Shown here: positions 7,527 to 16,631 of the stretch, piece after piece
Layout: every line of letters begins with the position of its first letter
How positions within the stretch are numbered: position 1 is the stretch's first letter
Origin: Cymbomonas tetramitiformis
Taxonomy: Eukaryota; Chlorophyta; Pyramimonadophyceae; Pyramimonadales; Pyramimonadaceae
Reading direction: 5' to 3'
NCBI GenBank assembly: GCA_001247695.2
Contig: LGRX02013945.1
Coordinates: 1 to 26,764, forward strand
Length of the DNA: 26,764 nucleotides
Position numbers and translations under genes: made by a program
Notes under the pieces: generated by a model
The model's input: the letters and a program-made list of their open reading frames with translations, nothing else
The model's database searches: none
What the model was told of the DNA's origin: nothing

Positions 7527-8049
7527 CTGTCAGGGTTATGACCGATGACACAAGTGTCATACATATCATACGTGTCATACCTGTCAGACATGTCATACCA
7601 TGTCATGTCATGTCGAGTCATGTCATATATCATAATGACAGACAGTCGTCAATACGGTCGACTATGACTGTACATGTCATCGAGATGATAAGTCACATCA
7701 TCTGTCATTTATTCAAGGAAAGACTTGAATGACACCTGTCATCGAGAGGCCGTATGTCGGACTCGAAGATGGCGAAGCAAGATACTATCTTGAAGCACCG
7801 AACGGTTCGGAGAAGAAATCATTCTAGCATGTGCGGAACAAGCATGCGGGTATCATATGGCGAACGCATTATTCGTTCTGCCGATACCAGTCGTTCAACC
7901 AATGCCTCGGGTTCACAACCCAATAGCGGTACCATCTGTGAGATGGGAGGCATTCGGTATAGATGAGCTAGCGTTGTGCTAGAGCAGTATCTTCCGTCGA
8001 AGTCTGCACTCATCACCCGCTAATAAGCTGTGCGTGTGTTTACTGTTCA

Positions 8050-8057
8050 ATAAACAC
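8050..8057. repeat. left 8-bp target duplication of the MITE (ATAAACAC)
   Basis: ATAAACAC occurs on both sides of the MITE (8050-8057 and 8301-8308) and only once at the matching point of the other LTR (near 11345). Confidence 0.9.
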
Positions 8058-8300
8058 CAGGGCTCTATATCGGTTTGGTTTTTCGGTATCGATACAATCC
8101 GATATCTGAAAAACGGTATCGATAATCGGCACAATCGATAAATAATCGATTACTTGGACATTTATATGTAATTTGTTATAAATTAAATATGGAACACCAA
8201 AACCTGCACAATCGATAGTTAGACATCGCAATCCGATAATCGGCGATAAATACGATATATCGATAGTATCGGTTATCGGAAATATCGATATAGAGCCTTG
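8058..8300. mobile_element. 243-bp hAT-type MITE inside the LTR
   Basis: The ends are CAGGGCTCTATATCG and, on the opposite strand, CAAGGCTCTATATCG: 15-bp terminal inverted repeats with one mismatch. It is flanked by an 8-bp duplication, the hAT signature. The other LTR of the same element supplies the empty site. The interior is AT-rich and full of ATCGAT/CGATAATCG palindromes, with no transposase, so it is non-autonomous. Confidence 0.92.
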
Positions 8301-8364
8301 ATAAACACTTGCACTATCTATTATATCATATATTTCTGAAGGCTCGCGATAGCAGCCGTATCAT

Positions 8365-8376
8365 TGGTATTCTCTC
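8365..8376 (+). other. candidate primer-binding site of the chromodomain element
   Basis: TGGTATTCTCTC starts two bases after the 5' LTR. The first six bases match the common start of initiator-Met tRNA primer sites; the remainder does not, so the assignment is tentative. Confidence 0.35.
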
Positions 8377-8381
8377 ATCGC

Positions 8382-9452
8382 TGTCATCTCATCCCCTTCA
8401 GCATGACCCGGACAGCTCAGCATACCGCTTCTATATATATGCAGCATATCTTCAAGCTCCATGGTCTTCCGAGGAACATCATCTCAGATCGAGACCCCAG
8501 ATTCACCTCTACATTCTGGCAGACACTGTGGAAATCATTCTACTGGTACGAGATTGTCTATGACGTCTTCACACCATCCACAGTCGAATGCAGCCAATGA
8601 GAGGAGCCATGCCTTCATTGAGGATATCCTCAGGTACTTTTCAAATTGTTGATTAATGATTCGATATTCACCATCCTCTGGTTTATAAACTGATTAGATG
8701 GTATTTTTTCATCCACAGGTGTTGTTGCAATGATACTTCAGCCAATTCGTGGGAGGACAAGTTGCCTCTGGTGGAGTTTGCAATTAACAACACAGTTTCT
8801 ACATCTACTGGTTATTCACCATTCTATCTCGACTCGATGGCGCAGCCACTTTCGCCTCATGACCTGGCAATCACTATTCCGCCAGAAGCTCCTGTTCCAA
8901 TACAGAATGCTACTCGAGATCATTTTGACCAGTACTCGGCTGTACATGCCAATGCGGTAGACAACATTCCCCGAGCAGCAGAAATTAGCCAAGCCAGATT
9001 CAATAAGACTCACATGCCTCGGCAATATGCAGTAGGGCAGAAAGTTCTTTTACGGACCGAGTTTATCCAATGGACTGGTTTGACAGAGGCAGGCAGACAC
9101 TTCAAGCAGCCATATATTGGGCCGTTTACTATATCCAAAGTGCTAAGCCATGGGCGTGCATACGAGTTAGATTTCGGAGACCTCGATATCAGTATTCATC
9201 CGGTACAGCCTGTATCCAGATCAGAGCTGTATAACGACTCGATTCAAGCACCTTTGCCTCTGCCACAGATGATCACCGAAGAAGGGCAACCACTGTTTGA
9301 GATATCACATATACTCTCAGATAAGTTCACTAGAGGTGTCAAGTACTACTTGCTTAGTGCGATATGCAGGCTACGGCCCTGAGCATGACACCTGGGTCAA
9401 AGCCACAGAGCTGACCAATGCAGCAGACATAATAGCTGCCTATGAAGGCTAA
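8382..9452 (+). pseudogene. truncated, frameshifted integrase C-terminal half plus chromodomain
   Basis: The frame opens in the middle of the integrase catalytic core, with HGLPRNIISDRDPRF at about 8454-8498 (second catalytic Asp). A +1 shift near 8539 leads to HHPQSNAANER with the catalytic Glu. After a candidate intron (8634-8718), LPLVEFAINN and the C-terminal integrase region (GPFTISKVL near 9120) continue in one frame. A further shift near 9353 splits the chromodomain, whose second half reads VRYAGYGPEHDTW and ends at TAA 9452. The first catalytic Asp and the zinc-binding HHCC domain are missing. By family knowledge, chromodomains steer Ty3/gypsy integration to marked chromatin. This copy cannot make a working integrase. 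Confidence 0.88.
8634..8718 (+). other. candidate 85-bp intron inside the integrase remnant
   Basis: CAG|GTACTT begins it and a pyrimidine-rich TTTTTTCATCCACAG|GT ends it. Unspliced, the frame hits a stop within nine codons. Removing exactly 85 bp joins FIEDILR to the downstream WEDKLPLVEFAINN in the correct frame, at the position where related integrases are continuous. CAGGT occurs at both ends. Confidence 0.55.
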
Positions 9453-10799
9453 ACATTAATTAAGCCTGATGCCCTTACTTCTTGTAATATATACTAATAC
9501 ATGTCGATCGTCTATATACCTTGCTCTTAATGTTTTATCATTATGTTGCATAGAAGCGGGAAATTGATCCTTCCTTGCTAAAGGTGTAGTGAGCCTTGTA
9601 CAAAATCATACCCCACAGATACGCGCACATGCGAGATATCATATCTGTGGATAAATAAAAACTGCTAAAGGCTACCTTTGCCAAGACCGTGGGTAGTCAT
9701 CGGATTCTGTGGCCAGTCATCCGAAGCTACCGGAGACATCGACTGAGGTAGACGGAGTTGTGATCCTAAGTTATGCCTGACAAACATAACTAAAATGAAT
9801 TTCACATTAGTACGTGGCGAATCCACTCTCACTCATCGCGACAGATGTTCGTCAAAGCGTGCGTACTGGACCAATAATTCAGGAGTTGAGCAGACCGGGT
9901 AAAGGATTATAAGTCCAATCCCGTTAAGCAGGGCCACTCCGTTTGCATTAAAACAAGCCGTCGGTGAAATAACTCCGGAAACATCCAAAGGGCTCCCCAT
10001 GACCGCCTGTGAACCTCCGAAGTTGCTTCAAGAGGGGAGGAAGGGTTGGGTGCACAATATATAATAACTGTGGAAACGAACAGCAAACGATCAGTTATAT
10101 ATATATATATATAAGGCCGAGTATCGTGCGATTATAAATTGTTAAATCGTGGGATCATCGTTCGCAAAAGCGACGACGGCTAGCGCAAATAATCCGTAAC
10201 GTAAACCTCGGATACCTTGAATCGTCACTCTGAAACACGATACGTGTGGATCAATCAGTAATCCAGCGTCAATCTGTATCACGAAACGCAATTCATTGAA
10301 CCTTGAATCGTCACTCTGCAATACGATACGCAATTCAAAGGAGGCTACATCCTAAGAACTGTAAGGCATAGCCTGTAAGGCATCATGCTAAGGTGAGGGA
10401 CTAAAGTGGACTCAGTTCCCCCCAAAATCCTAAAAACACCATGAGGGACGCCTCAAATCGGTGTAAGAAGACTGGTACCAGCAGAAGCAACAACAACAAA
10501 GACATCAAAGACATATGCAAAGGTATGCCCGTTGTGAGGTCACAACTCTTTTAACTCCTATGCTGTTATGGCATTTTGAATTTCTACGGCATGGTCGGCT
10601 AGACCGTTGCTTGTTAAGGTGCATATGAAGACATACGTGTTCGTGCTTGCAACCAAGTTCTGTGTGGCATCGTTAGGCACATTTTGAGCTATCGAATGCC
10701 TTGATAGGGGGTGTCTAAGGGGTCCAAATTGGCGTTTGTGGGGGGGGTAAATCGATCGATTTAAATGTCGTTTAAGCGTGAGATAACTGCATGGGAGTT
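9453..10799. other. 3' noncoding internal region of the chromodomain element
   Basis: No coding frame is recognisable between the chromodomain stop and the polypurine tract. It contains an inverted repeat CCACAGATA...TATCTGTGG near 9614-9652, a (TA)9 run at 10096-10113, and two 31-bp direct repeats (separate entry). This is unusually long for a Ty3/gypsy 3' region and may include foreign sequence. Confidence 0.5.
10214..10330. repeat. two 31-bp direct repeats
   Basis: ACCTTGAATCGTCACTCTG followed by a variable AAAC/CAAT and ACGATACG occurs at 10214-10244 and 10300-10330, offset 86 bp. The second copy differs by about two bases. Confidence 0.75.
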
Positions 10800-10811
10800 A
10801 AGAGGGGAGAT
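10800..10811 (+). other. polypurine tract of the chromodomain element
   Basis: AAGAGGGGAGAT lies immediately upstream of the 3' LTR, the position and composition of the plus-strand priming site. Confidence 0.75.
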
Positions 10812-11407
10812 CTGTCAGGGTTATGACCGATGACACATGTGTCATACATGTCATACATGCCATACGTGTCATACCTGTCAGACATGTCATACCATGTCAT
10901 GTCGAGTCATGTCATATATCATAATGACAGACAGTCGTCAGTACGGTCGACTATGACTGTACATGTCATCGAGATGATAAGTCACATCATCTGTCATTTA
11001 TTCAAGGAAAGACTTGAATGACACCTGTCATCGAGAGGCCGTAAGTCGGACTCGAAGATGGCGAAGCAAGATACTATCTTGAAGTACCGAACGGTTCGGA
11101 GAAGAAATCATCTTCGCTTCTAGCATGTGCGGAACAAGCATGCGGGTATCATATGGCGAACGCATCATTCGTTCTGCCGATACCAGTCGTTCAACCAATG
11201 CCTCGGGTTCACAACCCAATAGCGGTACCATCTGTGAGATGGGATGCATTCGGTATAGATGAGCTAGCGTTGTGCTAGAGCAGTATCTTCTGTCGAAGTC
11301 TGCACTCATCACCCGCTAATAAGCTGTGCGTGTGTTTACTGTTCAATAAACACTTGCACTATCTATTATATCATATATTTCTGAAGGCTCGCGATAGCAG
11401 CCGTATC
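10812..11407 (+). repeat. 3' LTR of the chromodomain element
   Basis: It matches 7527-8362 over its whole length except for the MITE, which is absent here, and a few indels of 5-10 bp. It starts CTGTCAGGG, contains the perfect palindrome ATGACACATGTGTCAT, and ends CCGTATC followed by GCTAG. Confidence 0.9.
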
Positions 11408-11412
11408 GCTAG
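11408..11412. repeat. right target-site duplication GCTAG
   Basis: It matches 7522-7526. Confidence 0.7.
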
Positions 11413-11671
11413 TACCCCGCCTGTGGTACCCCCTGTTACTCGTCCAGCAACACCGACGCTGCTGTCGCGCTGATGCGGAAGAACCTTGTCGACCAGCATG
11501 CAGCGGTTCACGCGGTCTACAAGGGGCGCTTGCATCGGGCTTGGGCCAAGGGTATCCGCGAGGATATCCATCCTTGGTTCCAAGAAACATCATTATCGTG
11601 GTACTGACGACACCGACTGCCTCTCCGAGTTGGTGGTGCAGCTTCGGACCGATGGCTACTACCCAAATTCA
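11413..11671 (+). pseudogene. gag fragment of the older Gag-only element
   Basis: In one frame it reads RLHRAWAKGIRED, and in the next frame KKHHYRGTDD and LSELVVQLRT. These are close matches to RLHRQWAKGVRED, KKHHFRGTDD and LSELVVQLRT of the intact Gag (around 4610-4735). Frame changes near 11460 and 11565 break it. Similarity stops at about 11671, exactly where the GGTCCTACC inverted-repeat insert begins. Confidence 0.85.
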
Positions 11672-11672
11672 T

Positions 11673-12709
11673 GGTCCTACCACAAGGACCAATGGGCAAC
11701 TGCGGTTTCGATCACTAAATCGACTATTTGAGGCACAGGCAACATTTGCACATGATATTTATGAGTTAATGAATTTTATTTCTTGTAGCGGCGGCCCCCA
11801 TGAGACTTTAGGTGTGTGGTTGAACGACACGCTTTAGGGGTGTAATTTCACCAAAAGCTTGAAGAAAATGGTGGTCCTACCACAAGGACCCCCGTTATTT
11901 TGAGTATTAGGAGTCACATGGGGGGCTCACAGTGATGCTCATGGTTATACATCTTGAGTTTATGACCAAATAAGATAACTGAATCGGTTACTTCGCACCC
12001 TCATCATCATTTCCGCTCTATTTCAGCATGGCGCATGTTCAACAGAATGCAAATTCCGAATTTAGTGAATTTCGGACTTTAGAAATTGGCATCCATCCAT
12101 TCTAAAATGCACACGCCAGTCGAAAAATAAGATATTTGGATGATGTTAGACTTTCAGAAATTCGCAATACATATATACTTGAAGATTTAATGTGCCGCAC
12201 ACACCAACCTTGCGATATATGCCCTCTAGCAAGCAATTATGATGGCTGGCTGGTCAGCTCGCGTGACCACTGTTTTAGGGGGGAAACCAACGAGCCAATA
12301 TATTAGAGGGGAAGCCAACGAGCCAACGAGCCAATATATGCATTCCAACCGGGCCTACCGCCCAAATATGATTGGGACATATGTATAGGTTCAATTTGAT
12401 GGTATCCGCGCAGGTGTAGTGTTGATATATGATTGGTAAAAAAATTATTGAAGATGAGTCACTAATTTGCCACATTTTGAAATTTCCAAAAAATCCGTTT
12501 TGAAAATTTTGAGTGTAGAGGTTTGAAATGCGTTCGTCATGGATATATGGGATGGATATATGCCAAACCAGCGTTCAAATAAATTAATATAGGACCTATA
12601 TATACCACCTTTCATTGGTTAGACACCACAAATCACGGGAGATGGCCAATTAAATTATCGGAACAATGGTCCTCGTGGTAGGACCAAATCGTCGATTTGG
12701 TCCTACCAC
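11673..12709. mobile_element. probable inverted-repeat insert (MITE-like, boundaries uncertain)
   Basis: GGTCCTACCACAAGGACC occurs at 11673-11690 and again at 11873-11890. Its near-perfect reverse complement, GGTCCTCGTGGTAGGACC, is at 12668-12685, and a further inverted copy ends at 12709. The span interrupts the gag fragment. The interior is AT-rich with no ORF and includes a repeated CAACGAGCCAATATAT segment (12288-12340). No clear target duplication was found, so one or two elements may be present. Confidence 0.45.
12675..12709. repeat. perfect 17-bp palindrome with a one-base centre
   Basis: GTGGTAGGACCAAATCG (12675-12691), a T, then its exact reverse complement (12693-12709). It overlaps the right-hand GGTCCT repeat, as if two element ends had been joined head to head. 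Confidence 0.9.
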
Positions 12710-12870
12710 AGGTAAACGTTATTGGACACAAAGTGGGAACTGATTCCGCGCGATCGAGATGTCATCAGACCTGAGACAGGTCGTCATCGTCATTTCGCCG
12801 GATCCGAGGTGCCACCGCTCCGAGGTGCACATGGTAAAACTGCGAACGGAAGGTCAAAGGCAAAGGGAAA

Positions 12871-12983
12871 GGCAAAGGGTTTAAGATTTAGCGGCAGTAG
12901 GAATAGTTTTCAGAAGCATATGGAAAGTATTCTAGTGCTTCTGAAAACTATTCCTACTTCTTCTATATCCTAAACCCTTTGCC
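12871..12983. repeat. 113-bp foldback hairpin
   Basis: A perfect 22-bp inner stem pairs 12897-12918 with 12936-12957 around a 17-base loop. A perfect 13-bp outer stem (GGCAAAGGGTTTA at 12871-12883, complement at 12971-12983) encloses it, with a short partly unpaired zone between. It could be a MITE or a small-RNA precursor. Confidence 0.85.
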
Positions 12984-13013
12984 TTGCCTTTTACTGCTGC
13001 ACGCGACCGGCAA

Positions 13014-13045
13014 GCATCTTTGAAACTTCCGAGTTTCAAAGATGC
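13014..13045. repeat. perfect 14-bp stem-loop
   Basis: GCATCTTTGAAACT-TCCG-AGTTTCAAAGATGC has a 14-bp stem and 4-base loop with no mismatch. Confidence 0.9.
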
Positions 13046-13081
13046 GTTTTGTATTTTGGGTGCACCCTAAAATTACAAAAC
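13046..13081. repeat. near-perfect 36-bp palindrome
   Basis: GTTTTGTATTTTGGGTGC pairs with GCACCCTAAAATTACAAAAC around a TGCA centre, with small bulges. It directly abuts the preceding stem-loop. Confidence 0.8.
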
Positions 13082-13132
13082 AGCCGAGCGCTTCCCGTTT
13101 GTGCGGGATATTCACATGTATTCCATGAAATA

Positions 13133-13432
13133 TTTCGCCTCTTGATCTCGATCATGGGAGTGGGGGCTGCCGCCTACACGGCGGCCAACGACATCGACTC
13201 TGTACAGGTATCGGGTCGGGCTGCTCCGCAGTTTGTGCTGTGCAGGGGGGACTGGTGCTTCTACCCGGGTGTCTCCGTACTGGACCCCGTCACTCTGGAT
13301 GCGGTACTGCACTCCCTGGGTGCTGCGACGGTGGTTCACCGCCGGCCGCCTGACCCACTGGAGTGCAATGCTGCAAACTACTATTGTGGGCATTGTGGTG
13401 ACGGTACTCCTCTGTCCTTTGACCCCGAGTAG
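13133..13432 (+). pseudogene. C-terminal gag fragment of the older element
   Basis: An open frame ending at TAG 13430-13432 begins its similarity at LLISIMGVGAA, matching CISIMGVAAVP in the second hydrophobic segment of the intact Gag. Downstream the two proteins differ entirely: this copy has a Cys-containing tail (CRGDWCFYPG, YYCGHCGDG) instead of the Pro-rich one. The 5' part of the protein is absent because of the inserts at 11673-13081. Confidence 0.65.
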
Positions 13433-14022
13433 CTCTGGCTCTGGTTCTGGCAGTACACCACTTTTCTGGTGGTGTGCTGAGATGTGCTTTGACCTCAACA
13501 TGGTCTTCAATCTGGTTTATGCTTTTACTTTGACACCTTTGCAATCTTCAATTTGACTTGCTGACACAGAGCCTTTCAGTAGTTTAGCGGGAGCTTAATT
13601 GCCCGTGTGTTTCTGCTCTTGTGCTAGCTAGAGGGTTCCAATTTGTGTATCAGAATAGCACAGTTGGATTAGCAGTTAGGACTTGTCACCCTGGCTCCTG
13701 CCCTAACCCTCCATCTTACATTTTCTGGCTCTCCTAGTCAGTCACCACCCACACTGCCGGGGTGGTGTGCTGAAATCTGTATAGGCAGCCCTGACCTGGA
13801 GTCCCGGTGCACGCCCCTATGACAGATCTCTAGGACCAACACTGGACTGCTGACTAATCTGTAGGTTCGTGCTGAGACACACGTTGTGACACAGGTAGGC
13901 TAGACTCCGAAACCGTCCGAGACCGTTCCGGGTATGTCTAGCTTAGGGTTTATTTATCTTATAGAGTTTATCCACACACAGTTCGGGACCTCTGATATCT
14001 AGTGAACTAGGATATTCCGGTA
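13433..14022 (+). mobile_element. 3' noncoding end and LTR of the older Gag-only element
   Basis: 13433-13767 parallels 6725-7042 of the intact element, and 13768-14022 is the LTR. Together with 13133-13432, 11413-11671 and 7307-7521 it represents one disrupted copy. Its 5' LTR is not seen in the window. Confidence 0.85.
13768..14022 (+). repeat. third LTR copy (older element, 3' LTR)
   Basis: The 255-bp LTR starts TGCTGAAATCTG and ends TTCCGGTA. It is clearly more diverged from the two LTRs of the intact element than they are from each other. Both LTR hairpins are weakened here (ACACACGTTGTGACACAGG), consistent with decay. Confidence 0.92.
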
Positions 14023-14699
14023 AAAGATAGTATGAATACACGACTCTCAGGCTATCTAAGCTCTGAGGCCGTCACAAGGCAATCATACAGTGTGTCACAG
14101 TCTAAGCTACCGAAGTCGAAGTACTGAGTACAGGTAGGAAGTCACTGTACTGTGACTGTCACTGTCATACGTCATACGGGGTACTGAACTACTGAATCTC
14201 AGCACCCGCGAGATACGTACACTAAGCGATATGCGAGATGCTTCGGTGAGGACGCAAGGTACGCTTGTGGTTATGGCCATGCGTTGTGATGCTTTACAAC
14301 ACATGGCTTAACACGCTTAATAACGTCGAAGTCCCTTTTGCAGGATATAATAGCAGCATTAATGCGCTAGTATGCATAACTTCGAATAATGGCATGTGAG
14401 GTGTCTATGTTCAATGGACTCAAAGGGGACTCAATGGCATGGCGCACATCGCCCCGCACATCCCTACTTCGCCCGCAACGTTCGCTCAAAGTGCAGAGAT
14501 TTCTTTGTAAACTGCTAAACGTGCAATTATCCATACTTAAGGAGGTGCATTACGCGCGGCGATGTGGCTTTATGAACATATGAAGCCATGATACTAGAAG
14601 ATTAGGCCATGCTTTTCAAATTGCGCAAAAAAATGTCATTCGCATGAGTATAGCGCAAAATACGCATGTTTAAGCGTCATTTTCGGCCATAAGACCTTA
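14023..14699. other. no recognisable gene
   Basis: This spacer after the third LTR contains short AGTACTGAGTAC/GTCACTG-type self-complementary strings (14085-14200) and no exon-like segment that I can support. Confidence 0.4.
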
Positions 14700-14700
14700 A

Positions 14701-15170
14701 GGCGCACACTCGGCTGTTGGGCACTCCCCCGCCGAGTGCCCGCCCGCCTCGAGGCGCTCAGGGATTCAACCTAAGCTAATCGGTGGTGAACTAGTCAGAC
14801 TGCCGCTTCTGAGGTCTACCCAAGGTGTGCTGTGCAAGATATTGCAGTGAGCTCAAAGTGTACAATCCGTATGCGTATGCGCATGCGCTTGTGATGATTC
14901 GTATGCGTATGTCTTAGTAGGTGCACACTCGGTTGGGCACTCCCCAGCTGAGTGTGCGCCCGCGCCTTGAGGCGGTGAGGGATTCAACCTGAGCTGACCG
15001 GTAGTGACGAACCAGCCATACGACTGCCACCCCAAATACGTGCCCACGACGGATGATTGTGCGGGCGCACACCCATCTGGACACTGCCCAGCTGGATGTG
15101 CGCCACACAATGGGGTTGTCAAGAGTTCAACCTGAACTCGGCGGGGGCCTCCCAATAAGACTGCAACCCC
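14701..15170. repeat. three diverged hairpin-headed repeats
   Basis: Copies start near 14701, 14920 and 15063. Each begins with a stem: CACTCGGC/GCCGAGTG at 14707-14738, GCACACTC/GAGTGTGC at 14923-14957, and GGCGCACA/TGTGCGCC at 15064-15104. A shared tail of the form GATTCAACCT-AGCT-A-CGGT ending near ACTGCC follows in the first two, with a shorter GAGTTCAACCTGAACTCGG in the third. A (GTATGC)n-like string lies between the first two. The family is unknown. Confidence 0.65.
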
Positions 15171-16631
15171 TCAATGATTCTCCCCCTGCAACGATCCTCG
15201 CTCAGCATTATTATTAGCTGACTATCCGGTGGAGCTTGCTGAGATGGACCCCCGCCATCCTGGCACCCACCATCCGTCATGGCCATAGCCGCCGCAAGCT
15301 CATACGCATGCGTTTTATTTTGAGCGTGTAAAAGCGGTCGAAAAGAATGCGTGTGCTGCTGGCGCTGTTAGTCTGCAAAAATACAACAAAATTGGGCGGC
15401 AGGTCCGGTGTCGACCAGCGTAAAAAGGTAGTTCGGCACCGGTAACACACAGGCCGCGTAGAAGTCGTAAAACACCCCTCGATACCAGTTATTGTGGGCA
15501 CACTATGCGGATAGTACCACTTTATAATGCGTCTTATTCTTTTAAGCTGTAGTCTTGCACTGCAGGTATACGATTGCCAAAGAAAAGCCACATAGCTCTA
15601 CCATCGAAATATATACGATCTACAACTTCTGACGTTCTGAGAGGGCATGGAACTTTGCCAGCGATGGTTTGTCGCTGCAAAATGCTTTTTTTCTTCTTAT
15701 TCCCAAAGTTCTGCTTTAATGCTGCGGTAAAAAACTGATCACACTATTTATGCACAACGGGAACGTTCACACAAATGTTTCCATCACTATTGCTTCTTAA
15801 GCGGAAGATTGTGCTAGAGGACAAATAGTACGTGACAACGTGATGATATGATCAGTCTACGACATATGAAGGTGCGATTGTATGGCAGTCCCACAAGCAT
15901 GCTAGATCTTGTCTTGAGTCGTATGCATGACTGAAGTTTAATGCAAACGCATATGAGGTGTCAGAAATATAAGAAGTGATTTTAAAAAGGAACTGGCCTT
16001 ATCAGAAGCCTGTGTACCTGACATGCAACCGCCTGGCTATAAGTCATAGCGGAGTGGCTAGAATGTTGTTGTTGTAAAACTGGAACGAAAAATTAACTCT
16101 CCAGCCTACGACGAGGAAGCTGTCAAAGACCGGACGACCATAGACGTGCAGTAAATGCAGAGTGCAATACAAGCTTTGGTATATTTTGTCTTGACAAAAC
16201 TTATCAAAGTTTAGCACAGCAGGTTTTTCTCAAGTGTCCTTTAACTCGGGAATGTAGTGTTTTTATTGGGTCCATAATAAAGTCAGGCAGGCTTCATATC
16301 CGTCAGAGCCAAGCTTGTAGGCTGGGACTATTGCCTTCCCACTCGATTTGGGCCAGATATTTTCTGGCCTCGGCTCCGTGTGAGCCAGTCTAAAATCTGT
16401 TTTCATAGCAAACTATCTCGATCGAAGTGTGAATTCTTCCGGTTCCTAGAATTCCGTCTCGGCTAGACCAACAAACCATAAGCAGCGAAGCGATTCCTTT
16501 CGGTCGAAAGCTGAAAGCAACTGGCCCCGGCTCTACTGGATCCACAAAACTCTTGTGAAGCTTCGGACATGTTGTCACCAGTGGCTCTTGATTTCGCTAA
16601 TGCTTTCGCTCCAGTGTTGGTTGTGTATCCA
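15171..16631. other. intergenic region downstream of MED6
   Basis: No exon or repeat that I can support. It includes the presumed 3' untranslated region and terminator of MED6 (below 16632 on the minus strand), but no poly(A) signal stands out. Confidence 0.4.

Larger units (their letters stand above)
7527..8362 (+). repeat. 5' LTR of the chromodomain element (contains a MITE)
   Basis: It starts CTGTCAGGG and ends CCGTATC. Without the inserted MITE and its duplicated 8 bp it is about 585 bp, against 596 bp for the 3' LTR. The first 220 bp are crowded with TGTCAT and its complement ATGACA, a likely enhancer-like U3 array; an AATAAA lies near 8049. Confidence 0.88.
7527..11407 (+). mobile_element. 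internally deleted chromodomain Ty3/gypsy retrotransposon
   Basis: Two matching LTRs (7527-8362 with a MITE inside, and 10812-11407) flank a 2.4-kb internal region, bounded by GCTAG duplications. The 3' LTR is preceded by a classic polypurine tract AAGAGGGGAGAT (10800-10811). The 5' LTR is followed at once by TGGTAT at 8365, the start expected of an initiator-Met-type primer site. The interior keeps only the second half of the integrase core and a C-terminal chromodomain; gag, protease, RT and RNase H are gone. LTR-to-LTR divergence is low (about seven substitutions plus small indels by eye), so the element inserted recently although its coding part is defective. Confidence 0.85.

Noticed and set aside
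15119..15286. Short minus-strand frame (55 residues) starting at two nearby ATGs
   Set aside because: It ends inside the third hairpin-headed repeat and has no recognisable domain or splice support.
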